Of a stretch of 64,000 nucleotides of DNA, positions 48,530 to 59,960 are shown piece after piece (position 1 is the stretch's first letter; each line of letters opens with the position of its first letter). A model generated the notes under the pieces. It saw nothing but the letters and a program-made list of their open reading frames with translations. It did not search any database and was not told the origin of the DNA. The translations under genes and the position numbers were made by a program. This DNA is from Dallia pectoralis (lineage: Eukaryota; Chordata; Actinopteri; Esociformes; Umbridae): NCBI GenBank assembly GCA_029465975.1, contig CM055738.1:6130833-6194832 (forward strand). Reading direction: 5' to 3'.

Positions 48530-49160
48530 ATCCTGAATTGTAACAAATCATGTTATGCATTAATTGATCTGTAATAGCTCTAATAGAGCATAATGCACAC
48601 GAAATAAATTAGTTTCATTCTTTATGCAGCTTTACTGTCTTGTGTAAAACTTTCAACATCTTAAGAAACACAGATTAAAATGTTCTTTTCTCAAAAAACA
48701 TATACACATAAAAGATTCGATTTTTCATTAAAACAGTAATTTCTACAAAAAAAATGTAAATTACATCCAATGTATCAAAATGTGTTGGGTCATAGTTATG
48801 CCGTCTAGACAGAGATTGGGTCAAAATAGATTATAGGTGTTTTGTTTCTACCAAGGTTGTCTCCACTGGGTTGTAGTGTTGTTTTTTCTCACTCAAATCA
48901 ACATTGTCCATGAATAAACTCTGTCCGGTATTTTGGGGTGGCTTTTTCACCCTAACGTAATTATAATGCATTCAGTTCATCCGTACCATAATACAAATGA
49001 GAAGAGAGCTGTTTAGTGAGGAAAAATATACCGATTGCGAGGAGGAAAAAAACCCACAGATAGAAATGTTCAGAATGAACTGTCTGAGCTAAACTCTTTG
49101 GAATAGTTTGATTGTTTAACAGAAATCTTTGCAGTGGGTTGAAGTGATTTTGCATAACAC
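48530..49160. other. Anonymous AT-rich DNA
   Basis: Nothing recognised. Confidence 0.45.
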
Positions 49161-49162
49161 AG

Positions 49163-49766
49163 TTTGCATGTCACAGTAAGTTTAGATTTGATTTACTACA
49201 ACACCTAATACACAGGTAATGAACAAATATAAACAAGAAACTACAATAAAATACTGAAAGATGTTGTATAGAAATATGTGAGTATGTATGGTGCAAATGT
49301 CTCGTGAGAGTTCTGAGTGAATACGGGAATTGCAAGCGGGTAAAGTATATAATACGTATATGTAAGTATGTATGTTTTTATAAGATATATAAACACACAG
49401 ATTTCTGCAGGTTTAGTGCAGGAGTAAGCCAGGCAGAGCAAGTAAAATTTAATTTAATTACACAAATTAAAGACAACCACATAGCACGAACGTAAAAACA
49501 TACACTGTACAAAGTTAAATTGCGCTAAAGAAAGACTTACTAAAAAAATGTTCAATACAGAGATAACAAACATACAATACACTCACCTACAAACCAGACG
49601 TAACATAAAACATTAAATCAATAACAAGCACCCGTGAACCTAACAAGGGACCTTAAATAGCCCACTGATTAACTAACCTATGCCCGGTGCTTAGATAAAC
49701 CCAAAACAGCGGTGCTCCTAATCAACATGATACACAGAAGTGCTCTCCCCTAAACACCCTGTGACA
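49163..49766 (-). mobile_element. LTR-like element, about 600 bp, minus orientation
   Basis: TGTCACAG (49169) and CTGTGACA (ends 49766) form a perfect 8-bp terminal inverted repeat. On the minus strand the unit has a GGGCTATTTAAGG TATA-like box about 140 bp in, and a ggtgagtgtattgt motif shared with the 5987 LTR. The hexamer acacag flanks both sides (49157-49162 and 49767-49772), but a 6-bp stretch (tttgca) lies between the left hexamer and TGTCACAG, so the exact boundary is unclear. Read as a solo LTR. Confidence 0.5.
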
Positions 49767-49774
49767 ACACAGCT

Positions 49775-52700
49775 CACCTATTTGTGATATGTGTATATAC
49801 TATATACTACCATAATGTGTATTTGTGTTTATATATATATATATAAGGAAGTGTGAGTAAACTGAAGGAATACACAATGTGTCAACTAAATCTGTCGCTA
49901 ATAACACTTTGTAAGTCCATTCTCTTCTCAATTTCAAATGAAGTGACTCAGCAGAGTAATAACTGCCAATCATAAGAAACCAGCAAAATCCACAGACAAT
50001 GAGCTGACATCAAGGTTGATGTTTTATGAACTCAATTTCAATGACTATTCCAGGAAATATCACACAATTTGCACATCTGCATATCAAGGCATATAGCTTA
50101 AAGTCCTTATGCATTGTTATTGCCTAAGAGGTTGATGTGACAGAATAAAAAACCAGTAAGCTTACCAGAAGCGCTATTTCATGCGTAATGTATTTCCCCT
50201 GTGGAAAATCAACCGTTCTTTATTAGGAATTCCCACATCAGAGCGGATTATGCTGGATTTTTGCAAAACGCATCAGTGAGTTGCATTGCACTTCTAAGGG
50301 AACATTTTTATTCTCAAGAACAATTTTGCAATCATTCGTCACTAAGGAGAATTCCCCCCGAGGTGGAATCCGGCGTTTCCCGTTTAGCTTGTGCCAGCTA
50401 ATGGTTACTCAGCGGTCAGCGCATAATACTTGTCTTGTTCCCGCCAGAGCAGTTGGGAAGGCACGCCAGTGTCAGAGAGTTCCCCATTAGCAGGCGTTTG
50501 TGTTGCGTTGGTGCCAAGCGGTGGGATATCTGGAAGTCTCACATTGATGAGGTAGAGAAAAGTAGAGGATGTGGGTGAGTCACCAAGTCCCGCCATTAAT
50601 GTTTTCATAGAACAACTGAACGGATCTTTGCGTCTGCTTTTCTCAAACTTTGATCAATGCAAACACAAAGTTTGGGGGCCTTCGTTGTTTCGAGGTTGAC
50701 CAGTAATGGTCTAAGTTATAAAGACACCGGCGGTGGCATCTCAAAGGGCACTTGACTTGGCTGGTTTTTCTGGGCTTTGTGTACACAAATTCCGGCCGTC
50801 AGCGAAGGGTAGTTAATCACCAGACCTCCATTTGGCTGGTTCCACATTGCCACACCGTCGCTCCTGCACAAAGGCGCCTGAGCGTCCCTCGCTTTAGTGA
50901 CGAGGCCCATGTGTGGGCAGCAGGACCAGCTGCAACCCGACACTTTCTAAAGGCATTGACACATTCTTGGGGACGTTTAGCGGGAACCCATAAGTCTTTT
51001 CTTTCTGATTCGGTTGTGGAACGTTAGTGGTTGATGACTACGCAGCAGGTTTGTGAGGCTGTTTCTTACAACCTTCAAGAGTTACAGGACATTAAATCCT
51101 ATGATGAAGAAAAGATACAGTATAGTAACAAACTTTTATTTCACTATTTAATTTTCTTATCTGTTCGATACATGGGAATCGGCCCTGTACAGACCCAACC
51201 CTTAAAAGGATGAAGCCCTGACATAATGACCCTGTAAACAGTTGAGGCACTTGGTGACAAAGCCACTTCCACTGAATCTCCATATCGTGTTTAATAATGA
51301 GGACCTGGCCGCCGGCTGTTCGTCTTCATCCTGTCCAGGCACTGGCATGCTGCTCCACGGTACGTACAAAGCCTTATTGTCTGATCAACGACGCAAGAAA
51401 TCAGGGAAAACCAATGCCCAGATGATTGCAAGGGTAATTCCGATGCAAAGATGTCAGCCCTGAATCATGTTTGCTGCTTGTTATTCTAATTCCGCTTGGC
51501 CACGGCTTGTTTGTCTAACGGCTTGAATATTCCATTACAGATCACGGTTGGACCTCGTCGCCGCCTTCATCTGTTACAGAGAGGAAGACAAGTTCACACG
51601 AGCAGCATTTATAATCGTTAAAAAGCAATTCTGTAGGGCTTTCTGCCACCTGAAATATCCAGTGGGACACATTGGTAGGTTGCGCCCTAACGTTGATGTT
51701 CCACAACGTGACATGATCAGATCTTCAAGGGTAGTGCCCGGCAGATGCTAAAGGACCAGAGCCCACCAGAGTTGTTTTAGCCTAATCTCCCCTGTTGTTT
51801 GATAGGAACCAGTGCCTCATCAAGTTCTCTCACACAAAAAGAGAGTTCTGTGTGAGTCAGAGCTTGCTGGCTTGAGACTAATTTGTTCCATGCACTGCAC
51901 TTGCAATTTGTTCAGAGAAACAGGCCCCCTTAGCGTGGGGCCGTGTTTGTCAAAAATTAGGTCCAGGCCAGAGACGACAGACTCTGATTTGTGGGGTGAT
52001 CGGTATTTTATTCACAGTTTAATTGCTTCTTTGCATCCCACCAAGGTCCCAGCTCTCAGGCGAGTATGTAGGTTACATTTGTTGTGTGGGGAATTATTTT
52101 TAGGCAACTGGCAAACAAAAGTAATCTAACGACATCAGAAGCTTTTCTTTGTTAACTGCAATGTTTTTTTACAACAAGAATATGTTTGGATGAAAATCCA
52201 GGGCGGCGGGGTTTTACGTACCGCTTCAGTGTGAAAACCCAGATCTATCAGGACGGGGGCCACTGAAATGGCCTGTGAGGGAATTCAAGTTCTCTCACCC
52301 TGTCACGACAGGGTCTTCATCGACACCGACGCTCACATTTGATAGGCCCATAATAGCAGAAATAATCCCCTTATGCAATTACAAGTACTTTTTCTGCCTG
52401 ACAAGTATGTGCCTGTTCGTCATAATTCATCTGGAGAAGACGTAAGCCTGTGCAAAAATAGAAATGTGCCGTGCTGTCTTATTCACTGAGAACGAGGACT
52501 TAGCCTTCTCCTTCGGCAAACAATTTGATTTCGGAAAGTAAACATGTTCAATTGACTGAACTTTATTCTCAATTGCTTGCCGGCTTGGCTTTGCAAGAAC
52601 AAATATTATGGTGCCTGGAGACCTTCGAAATGATAGCTCTTCTTTAACATAGCCCGATTTTGGAACTGTTACATGGGGATTGATCGTCATGTCTTGTTCT

Positions 52701-53380
52701 TTCTGCATGCCGTGAATCGTGTGACATTTAATAACGTATCACAATGTTTATGCTTGTACACCGCCTATTTTCGTGAGTTACAAAATCGTGCAACACGGCA
52801 AGACTGTATTTACTGCATAAAACCAGCCAGAGTTTTGCAGAAGTAATGGTTAAACTGACACAGGATGACAGTTCCATGCCTCTCCTGTGCCAAGGTGTAT
52901 TAATCTCTTTTCTCCCTGTAATGTTATAGTGAAAACTGATGCCCGTGGAGTAAAGTTTTACGAGGTCTGAGGAGAATGACGGAGAACCTCCTTTGAGTTT
53001 GCTAAGGGAGCCGACATGACAGAAGCCAATGTGACTCAGAGAAGCGAAAACACTGATCACACCTGGTTCCAGTTGGAGGAACTCCTATCCTCAACTGAAA
53101 CCATAACAAGGAGTTGTCAGTTTCAGTGTGACAGAGAAACATTGGATGTTTTCCACTCCTCTGCTATTGTGGAAGAGCGCTGCTCCTTAGCTCACAACAG
53201 TCCTGATTCCGTTTCCAGTGTTGTTGCCGTGGTGACTCACGATAGGGTCATGGGTGGGTATTTTCCTGATCTCCATAGCTACCGCTGCCGTGGGTCCTAT
53301 CGTTCTCATTGCCAGTGTTTATCCACGCCTCTACTCATTTGATCAGAGAACAGGTTAGTCTCCCCGTGTGAACAGAGATA
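49775..53380. other. Anonymous DNA
   Basis: No gene or element recognised across 3.6 kb. Frames such as 50752-51027 and 51812-52129 (plus) and 52427-52708 (minus) lack any recognisable domain. A short TA tract is at 49830-49844. Confidence 0.45.
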
Positions 53381-53387
53381 TGTCGAT

Positions 53388-53815
53388 GCTCTCACTCTCT
53401 TACACTCTCTCTGTCTCTCTCTCTCACACTCTCTCTCTCTGTCTCTCTCTCACTCTCGTACTCTCTCTTGCTCTCTTACACTCTCTCTCTCTCTCTCTGT
53501 CTCTCTCACTCTCTCTGTCTCTCTCTCACTCTCTCTCTGTCTCTCTCTCTCACTCTCTCTGTCTCTCTCTCTCACTTTGTCTCTATGTCTCTCTCTCACT
53601 GTCTCTCTCTGTCTCACTCTCTGTCTCTCTCACTCTCTCTCTGTCTCTCTCTCTGTCTCTCGCTCTCCCTCTCTCTCTCTCTCACTGTCTCTCTCTGTCT
53701 CACTCTCTGTCTCTCTCTCTGTCTCACTCTCTGTCTCTCTCTCTCTCTCTGTCTCACTCTCTGTCTCACTCTCTGTCTCTCTATCTGTCTCTCGCTCTCC
53801 CTGTCCCCCTTCATC
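53388..53815. repeat. Polypyrimidine (CT)n-rich array, about 430 bp
   Basis: Composed of tctctctc, tcactctc and tctgtctc blocks with almost no purines other than single A or G per few units. It yields artefactual Leu-Ser and Arg-Glu frames on the two strands. A long homopyrimidine tract such as this can form triplex (H-DNA). Confidence 0.97.
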
Positions 53816-53821
53816 TCTGTC

Positions 53822-55840
53822 ACAGGATGACAGGATCACCCCATCATGGGTTCCACACCCGCAACCTGTTCTCATAACTGTCAGGTTATAAATAGATATA
53901 AGATATATTACTGGTCCACCTGTGCTTACAGTATAGTCACAAATAGTACATAGTGCTCAACAATGGCAAACCATTTGTTAATATAGTGAACAGGGGTCCA
54001 CTCACATGTTATTCAGTGTGTATTACCGAAAGGGTTCGGGCGTGCAGCTCTGTATCTGCGCTGTGAAATCAATACAGCAATAAATACACATGAAAAGAAA
54101 ACCAGGTTTGATTCCATTGTATTCCAGCTGGAACATAACGGGGATCCCGTTACCTCTGCCTGTGGCGCGAGTGTGAAATGTTATTCCGCTCGAGATGAGA
54201 TTATTCAGCGGGCAGACCTTTTCTGCTCCGAAACACAGACACAATTTGTTACTGTCTGAGGACAGTGCCGACTCTAGCCTTAGGGGGCCCCAACAAGCGG
54301 TCCAACGCCCTATCGCAGTGTGATGCCCATTTAACCGTTTGTGTCGCTCACGCCTAGATCCGGATCTGGGCCGACTTTTGAGAGAAGGGAACAAAAACAA
54401 TTGCTCTCTGAAAGATCCAATGCTGTACACGCCGGGACGAAAAAGAACAGTGGGTGCCCTAAATAACATGTAGCTGTTTTCGGTTTTCGGTCCCGTATGA
54501 GGCCTGTGCTGATTGGCTAGAGGACAGAGTAGGGGTTGATACCCTGTGAACTGGTTCATTGGGATTCATGAAGTGGCCTGGGTAGATCAGGAAGTGGTCA
54601 CATGGTTTACTGGGCATGGGCAGGGAAGCCCACCGAGGACTGATTCCATAGTATAGAACAGACACGGTCAGGTATGTTTTATTTACGTAACTGTTTCAGA
54701 AACATACTTTTTTTCGTTGTACGCACATTAATTTTAATGGCCCCCGTCGTGCTCAGCTGGCTTTCAGTTGTGGTAAAATCTCATGTCCCCCCGGATGCCA
54801 TTATGTTTTACGCTGTCGTTCCAATGAGCCATGAAAACATACGCTCTGTGTGTTTGTGTGTGTGGTGGGTGGGTGGGTGGGTGTATTAAAGAAGTTATAA
54901 GGATATGTATCTTCTGTCAATGCTCAAGTGACAGCGTGTCTGAACCAGCACCCCACCACTATCAGATGGGAGACTCTGACTCTGTTCTGCGTGGCACCTT
55001 CCAGAACACTGTGTCTGGATACATCTCGGCAGAACGGGACAGTGTTCTCCGCGACGTGTCCAATTATATCTTCACGGCTTTCGCCCCTCGTCTCCACGAC
55101 GGGGCGAGGAGATCTTATCCGGAGCGTGTTTTCACCTGCTCGTTCTTGCCGAGACGAGAAAGACTGGGCCCATATGCCCGGATGTGGTCGGGAACGCCAT
55201 GCCGTTCAAAGCTCGACACACAGAGGCTCCGTTTGTCACAAGGGCCAGTAGTTTATTTTGCTTTCTCCTGTGTTCTCCAAACAACACTCTGGTTGCCGTC
55301 GCTCTTCCTCTGCTATTTCAACTGAGCTAGCATTGTTTATTTTCTATTCTCCCGTGTCCCCCATGCGACACGCCGTAGATGCAGGTACAGATCCTTGTTT
55401 TGTTGGGGGGGGGGGGGGGCAGAGAGGGGGAGAACTAGAATCAGACACTGACATTGGACAACACTTCTAGCCCCGAGGCTCCTCCAAGGAAGGGGTGCTA
55501 TGTGAGAGCCGCGTGCCGGCGGGAGATTGTTCGCCGGAGAGATCGGGCGGCGACGTGGCGACCGGTTATCACGGGAATATCGAAGGTCGTCGCGGTGAGG
55601 AAGCCGGAGAGCATGAGCCAACGGAGACATTGGCGCCAAAACGGAACCATGTAGAGGCCCAGGTTCCATACCCATCGTCTGTTTTTGTTTTCAGTACAAA
55701 GTATCTCTAAAAAATACACATCCTCTCATGTGTTTTTTTAATTTTTGTATATATTTTGTCGTTATTGTTTAGCCTGATCTATGGGATCTAGGGAAAATCG
55801 GGGTGTAAATGTGTGCTCGGGTGTATGTCTATGTGATTTG
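53822..55840. other. Anonymous DNA
   Basis: No gene recognised. It includes a ggtgggtgggtgggtgggtg tract at 54865-54886 and a 15-base poly-G at 55405-55419. Frames at 54023-54559 (minus, 178 codons) and 54831-55325 (plus, 164 codons) are the longest non-repetitive frames here, but I recognise no domain in either. Confidence 0.4.
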
Positions 55841-56139
55841 GAGGTGAAGGAAGAAAGTATTTGATCGGCTGCTGATTTTGTACGTTCGCCCACGGACAAA
55901 GACATGATTAGTCTCTAATTGTAATGGTAGGTTTATTTCAACAGTGAGTGAGACAGAATAACAACAAAAAAATCCAGATTAACACATTTTAAATAAACTA
56001 TAAATTGAGCTATTTGATCCCCTGTCAATCAGCAACAAGCTATTTTAAGATAGTGCTCCTAGTCTCAGCTCGTTATTTGTATAAAAGACACCTGGCAGCC
56101 AGACATCTTGCTGATTGACAGGGGTTCAAATACTCACCA

Positions 56140-56851
56140 AGAAAACAATTGGTAACTCACTACGCCGCGAAGGACTGAAATCCTGCAGCGACCGCAAGGT
56201 CTCCCTGCTCCAGAAAGCACATGTACAGGCCTGTCTGAAGTTAGCCAATGATCATCTGAACGATTGAGAGGAGAACTGGGTGAAAGTGTTGTGGTCAGAT
56301 GAGACCAAAATCGAGCTATTTGGCATTAACTCAACCCGCCGTGTTTGGAGGAGCAACAATGCAGCCTATGACCCCAAGAACACCATCCCCATCATCAAAC
56401 ATCGAGGTGGACACATCATGCTTTGGGGGTGTTTTCCAGCTAAGGGGACAGAACAACTTCACGCATCAGAGGGACGATAGATGGGGCCATGTACTGTCAA
56501 ATCTTCCCTCAGCCAGAACATTGAAAATGGGTCGTGGATGGGTATTCCAGCATGACAATGTACCAAAACACACGGCCAAGTCAACAATGAAGTGGCTCAA
56601 GAAGAAGCACATTAAGTCCTGGAGTGGCCTATCCAGTCTCCACACCTTAATCACATAGAAAATCTGTGGCGGGAGTTCGAGTTGCCAAACGTCCGCCTCA
56701 AAACCTTTATGACTTGGAGAGGATCTGGGGAGGAGTGGGACAAAAATCTTTTCTAAGATGTGTGCAAACCTGGTGGCCAACTACAAGAAATGTCTGACCT
56801 CTGTGTTTGTCAACAAGGGTTTTGCCACCAAGTACAAAGTCATGTTTTGCA
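56140..56851 (+). pseudogene. Broken Tc1 transposase in the 55842 element
   Basis: Pieces seen are SLRREGLKSCSDRKVSLLQK, a stop at the tga near 56267, then KVLWSDETKIELFG (first Asp), HRGGHIMLWGCFPAKGTE, and VFQHDNVPKHTAKS (second Asp) in another frame. A degraded third-acidic-residue region follows (SPHLNHIENLWRE in a further frame), then a C-terminus GFATKYK. The N-terminal DNA-binding part before 56140 is deleted. It retains the second-Asp segment that the 14953 copy has lost. Confidence 0.85.
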
Positions 56852-56978
56852 CTACGGTCTGTACTACTGTGAGATAACACATTTATGGGGGTGGCGGCTT
56901 ATAAGCTCTTTTGCTTCATCCCACTCCTTTTGAGCAGAATGGTTACTGCTCAAACAAATGAATAAATAAAAATAAAAA
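56852..56978 (+). mobile_element. 127-bp retro-insertion inside the Tc1 copy
   Basis: The sequence is foreign to the related Tc1 copy at 14953, which reads straight through at this point. It ends in an A-rich tail (aataaataaaaataaaaa) and is flanked by atgttttgca (56842-56851) and atgttctgca (56979-56988), a 10-bp duplication with one mismatch. This matches target-primed insertion of a short LINE 3' end or SINE-like RNA; the family is not recognised with certainty. Confidence 0.75.
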
Positions 56979-57149
56979 ATGTTCTGCAAAGAGGTCAAAT
57001 ACTTATTTCAGTAAGTAAAATGCAAATAAATTCATAACTTATTTAAAATACTTTATTCTTTGTTGTTGTTATTCTGTCTGTCACTGTTCAATTATACCTA
57101 CGATTAAAATGATAGACTGATCTTGTCTTTGTAAGTGGTCATATATGAA

Positions 57150-57154
<5 letters not shown>

Positions 57155-57191
<37 letters not shown>
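57155..57191. repeat. (TA)n microsatellite
   Basis: About 37 bp of alternating TA, sitting exactly where the outer terminal repeat of the Tc1 copy is missing. Confidence 0.95.
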
Positions 57192-57193
<2 letters not shown>

Positions 57194-57197
57194 GTAT

Positions 57198-57571
57198 TGT
57201 CACGACTAGCTGGTGGTGTAGTGTAGGGAAGCCACTTGCAGAGCCAGTAATCCGTTACAGACAGGTTTATTAAAATGAAACATAAAACAAACCGAGAACG
57301 GCGAACAAAGCTAACTGGTAAAGTAAAGTGCACATATTGCGTCTTATAAATACAATCTAAACGCAGCAATATCTATTACACAGACACTCACCTCTTAACA
57401 CATTTATCAAAATACCTGTCACGAGTGGTGTGGGGGCGTGGTTACATAGTACTGTTTCGGTGATTCACTTCCGTGTTTACGTTCTGCACAAGCTGTTTTG
57501 TATTATCATTAGTGGGCTATAAAGGTATCGCTAGCAAGTCACTCCTTGCTCAGCATTGTTATTATGTCACG
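57198..57571. mobile_element. Rearranged LTR of the 5987-element family
   Basis: 57198-57394 is the reverse complement of the distal half of the 5987 LTR. It starts TGTCACGAC, contains complements of the aacggatta block and the ccagttagct and cggtttgttttatgttt blocks, and ends at cactcacctc. 57417-57571 is the proximal half in direct orientation (tgtcacgagtggtgtggggg through the cgctagcaagtcactccttg block). Together they cover almost the whole LTR once, with one half inverted relative to the other. Confidence 0.8.
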
Positions 57572-57574
57572 TAG

Positions 57575-58100
57575 TGTGTAAATTTTTTGCCAAAGCAAAC
57601 TTCAGTAACCCAATGTCATATGTATCTTATTACGGGTTTTGTGTCTGTCTTTCAATATTTTTCAAAGACAACACATAAATCTCTACCCAACGGCGATGCA
57701 CAATTAAAAGTAACATGAGTCAATTCAACTTCAATCTGCCTCTCTGGTTTTTTACATTGCAGTTTTATCCGATCTTTTGAAGGGAAATAGAAACCACGGA
57801 ATAAATATCCAGTTACACTGGGAAGAGTGCTACGTGATTTGCACAGCAATCGGCCCTTGTGTCGTGCAAGTCGACTCTCTGCTAAGCCAGTGTGGTAGCA
57901 TGACGTGACAGGCATCTCTCTCCTCAGGCTACGGCGAGCATGCAGAAACAAGACGTTGAGTCACGATAAAATGAGTCAACTAAACTGTTCAACTCTTTTT
58001 CCAGTTTTCGTGTGTTACTGTTTTAAAGTGATCTGTAACTATTGTTCCTTCAACGACTGTTTTGGGTCTATTCAAGAAGATATACACAAAACGGATTTGT
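57575..58100. other. Anonymous DNA
   Basis: No element recognised. The minus-strand frame at 57652-57951 has no recognisable domain. Confidence 0.4.
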
Positions 58101-58129
58101 GTCTGTACAGTGACGAAAGTATTGGTGCG

Positions 58130-58715
58130 TACAGTGACAAAAGAATGTATTTGATCCCCTACTGATTTTGTACATTCGCCCACTGACAAAGACATGATCA
58201 GTCTGTGATTTTAATGGTGGGTTTATTTAAACAGTGAGAGACAGAATACCAACAAATAATACAGAATAAAGCATTTCAAATGAGTTAGAAATTGATTTGC
58301 ATTTCACTCAGTGACACGGTTTGCAAAACATGACTTAGTACTTGGTGGCAAAACCCTTGTAGGCAATCACAGCGATCAGACGTTTCTTGTAGTTGGCCAC
58401 CAGGTTTGCACACATCTCAGGAGGGATTTTGTACAACTCATACCCAGATCCTCTCCAAGTCATTAAGGTTTCGAGGCGGACGTCTAACCCTAGCCCAACG
58501 CCTTTTAAGAGAGAGCTCCTAATCTCAGCTTGTTACCTGTATAAAAGACACTTGGGAGCCAGAAATGTTGCTGATTGACAGGGGATCGAAAAGCTTTTAC
58601 ACTGAGTGAAATGCAATTTAAAACTGATTAAAAAAGGCATTAGCAGGATTTATTTGTTGTTATTCTGTCTCTCACTGTTCAAATAAACCTATCATTAAGA
58701 TTATAGACTGTGCAA
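58130..58715 (-). mobile_element. Internally deleted Tc1 derivative, about 590 bp
   Basis: The left terminal repeat starts at a TA (58130) with cagtgacaaaagaatgtatt and runs through the gacaaagacatgatcagtct block. Inside are the transposase C-terminus on the minus strand (ggtggcaaaaccc, then gtagttggccaccagg) and then directly the element's 5' internal region (gtataaaagacacttgggag). The right inner repeat (ctgtctctcactgttcaaat) follows. The central transposase is missing, so it resembles a MITE in the making. The outer right end is decayed. A partial tip, tacagtgacgaaagtatt, is duplicated just upstream (58105). Confidence 0.8.
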
Positions 58716-58905
58716 CTGTATACAAGCTGTATACAAGCAGACTATTTCACTTTTTAAATAACAATTCCAATGGGTCAGAAAGTTTTATGAACTAAATTAA
58801 CTGAGCAATAACAAAGCTTGAAAATATCAAAAAAAATGATGTCATGGCTTTAGAAGCTTCTGATAGGCTAGTTGACATGATTTCAGTTAATTGGACGTGT
58901 CCCTG

Positions 58906-59175
58906 TGTCATGGTTGCCAAGCTGAAGGAGGGCGCAGGTGCAGAGTGTTGCTCAATCGTACTTCTTTTTAATGTTCACAAAACAGAAGATCCCAACCTGT
59001 GAAACAACAGTGATCCGCAACATAAATTAGCTCCCCAATTAGGGCAACACTGAGCAGCTGCCACTAATTGGGGAGAAACATCAGCATTGATATGCCTAGA
59101 GGCAAACCTTCTGCATGTCCTGGTTAGTCCTCTGGGGCAACCATATAATTACCTCCCAATCCCCGGGACATGATA
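58906..59175 (-). mobile_element. Solo LTR (270 bp) nested in the Sleeping Beauty-like remnant
   Basis: Begins TGTCATGG and ends CATGATA. On the minus strand it runs from a tcatgtcccgggg start to a ggcaaccatgaca end, with an attaaaaagaagtacg region and a ctctgcacctgcgccctcc tail typical of fish LTRs. The flanks are ccctg (58901-58905) and acctg (59176-59180), 4 of 5 matching. Removing it rejoins the host transposon text at cctg|tgg. Confidence 0.75.
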
Positions 59176-59291
59176 ACCTGTGGATTCATTTCAAGGTACA
59201 ATGATCTAATTCAGCGGCATTTTGCATGACAAAAATGCGAGGAAACTGTTACAAAGGTTTTATATCCACTATAACCTGAAAGACCATTACC

Positions 59292-59510
59292 GGGCGGCAG
59301 TGGCTCAGTGGGTTGAGTCGGTTGTCTATCAATCGGAAGGTTGGTGGTTCGATGGGAAATTGTCGTTCTCTCCATGAGCAAGACACCTAACCCCAGCTGC
59401 TCCTGGCGAGCCTGCAGTCTACCTTGCATGGTAGACGCGGTCGTCAGTGTGTGAATGAATGAATGGGTGAATGTGACGCAGGATCTGTAAAGCGCTATAT
59501 AAAAGTGCAG
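59292..59510 (+). mobile_element. tRNA-derived SINE nested in the transposase remnant
   Basis: The head contains an A-box, ggctcagtggg (59302-59312), a perfect fit to RGYNNARYNGG, and a B-box-like ggttcgatggg (59346-59356). The tail includes tgaatgaatgaatgg and gcgctatataaaag, as in many teleost SINE/LINE pairs. The flanks cattacc (59285-59291) and catttacc (59511-59518) are the target duplication. The host transposon text continues directly on both sides. Confidence 0.85.
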
Positions 59511-59960
59511 CATTTACCACTCTGCAAGGAAGAAGCCACTGCTCAATAACTGCGATAATGTCCTCTGGTCGGATTAAACAAAAATAACCTTTTGGACATA
59601 ATGACCGTCGGAATGTTTGAAGGAAAATGGGAAAGGCTTGCAAGCCAAAGAACACCATCCCAATGTGAAACAGGACTGGACATAATGTGGATATATTGAA
59701 GCAACGGCTCAACACAAACGTCAGGAGGATAAAGCTAAGTCGCAAATGCGTCATTCAAATAGACATTGACCCCAACAATATGAGTACAAACGTATGCCGA
59801 AATGGCTTAAGGACAACAATGTCAAGTTATTGGAGTGGCCGTCACAAAGAGCCTGACCTCAAGCCATCTAAACACTAGTGGGCAAAACTAGAAAAAAAGA
59901 CTCACACAGATGTGTGTGAGCAAGGGTGTCTACAAAGCTGACTCAGTTACACCAGTTCAG
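59511..59960 (+). pseudogene. Sleeping Beauty-like transposase remnant
   Basis: Recognisable text includes ARKKPL-type bases at the start, then tcctctggtcggattaaaca (first-Asp region, mutated). The frame 59687-59878 holds KQRLNTNVRRIKLSRK, IDIDPNN (second Asp region, altered from NDP) and EPDLKPSKH (a decayed PDLNPIE block). A deletion removes the GGGS...WGCF region. Multiple stops make it non-functional. Confidence 0.8.

Larger units (their letters stand above)
55842..57145 (+). mobile_element. Tc1-like transposon, defective, about 1.3 kb
   Basis: The left terminal repeat starts aggtgaaggaagaaagtatt and extends through a tttatttcaacagtgag block. The right inner repeat (ctgtcactgttcaatt, then agactgatcttgtctttg) is present, but the outer end is lost where a TA microsatellite begins near 57150. 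It contains a transposase pseudogene, an inverted internal segment (56019-56124) and a 127-bp retro-insertion (56852-56978). Confidence 0.85.

Noticed and set aside
53388..53815. Leu-Ser-rich signal-peptide-like proteins
   Set aside because: Translation of a CT-rich microsatellite in three frames.
54240..54350. Possible dispersed repeat containing ttagggggcccc
   Set aside because: It reminded me of a common fish repeat fragment, but I could find no boundaries, inverted ends or duplications, so no feature was called.
59292..59360. Functional tRNA gene
   Set aside because: A- and B-box-like motifs are present, but the sequence cannot close a cloverleaf with CC at the B-box end, and it continues into a SINE tail with flanking target duplications.
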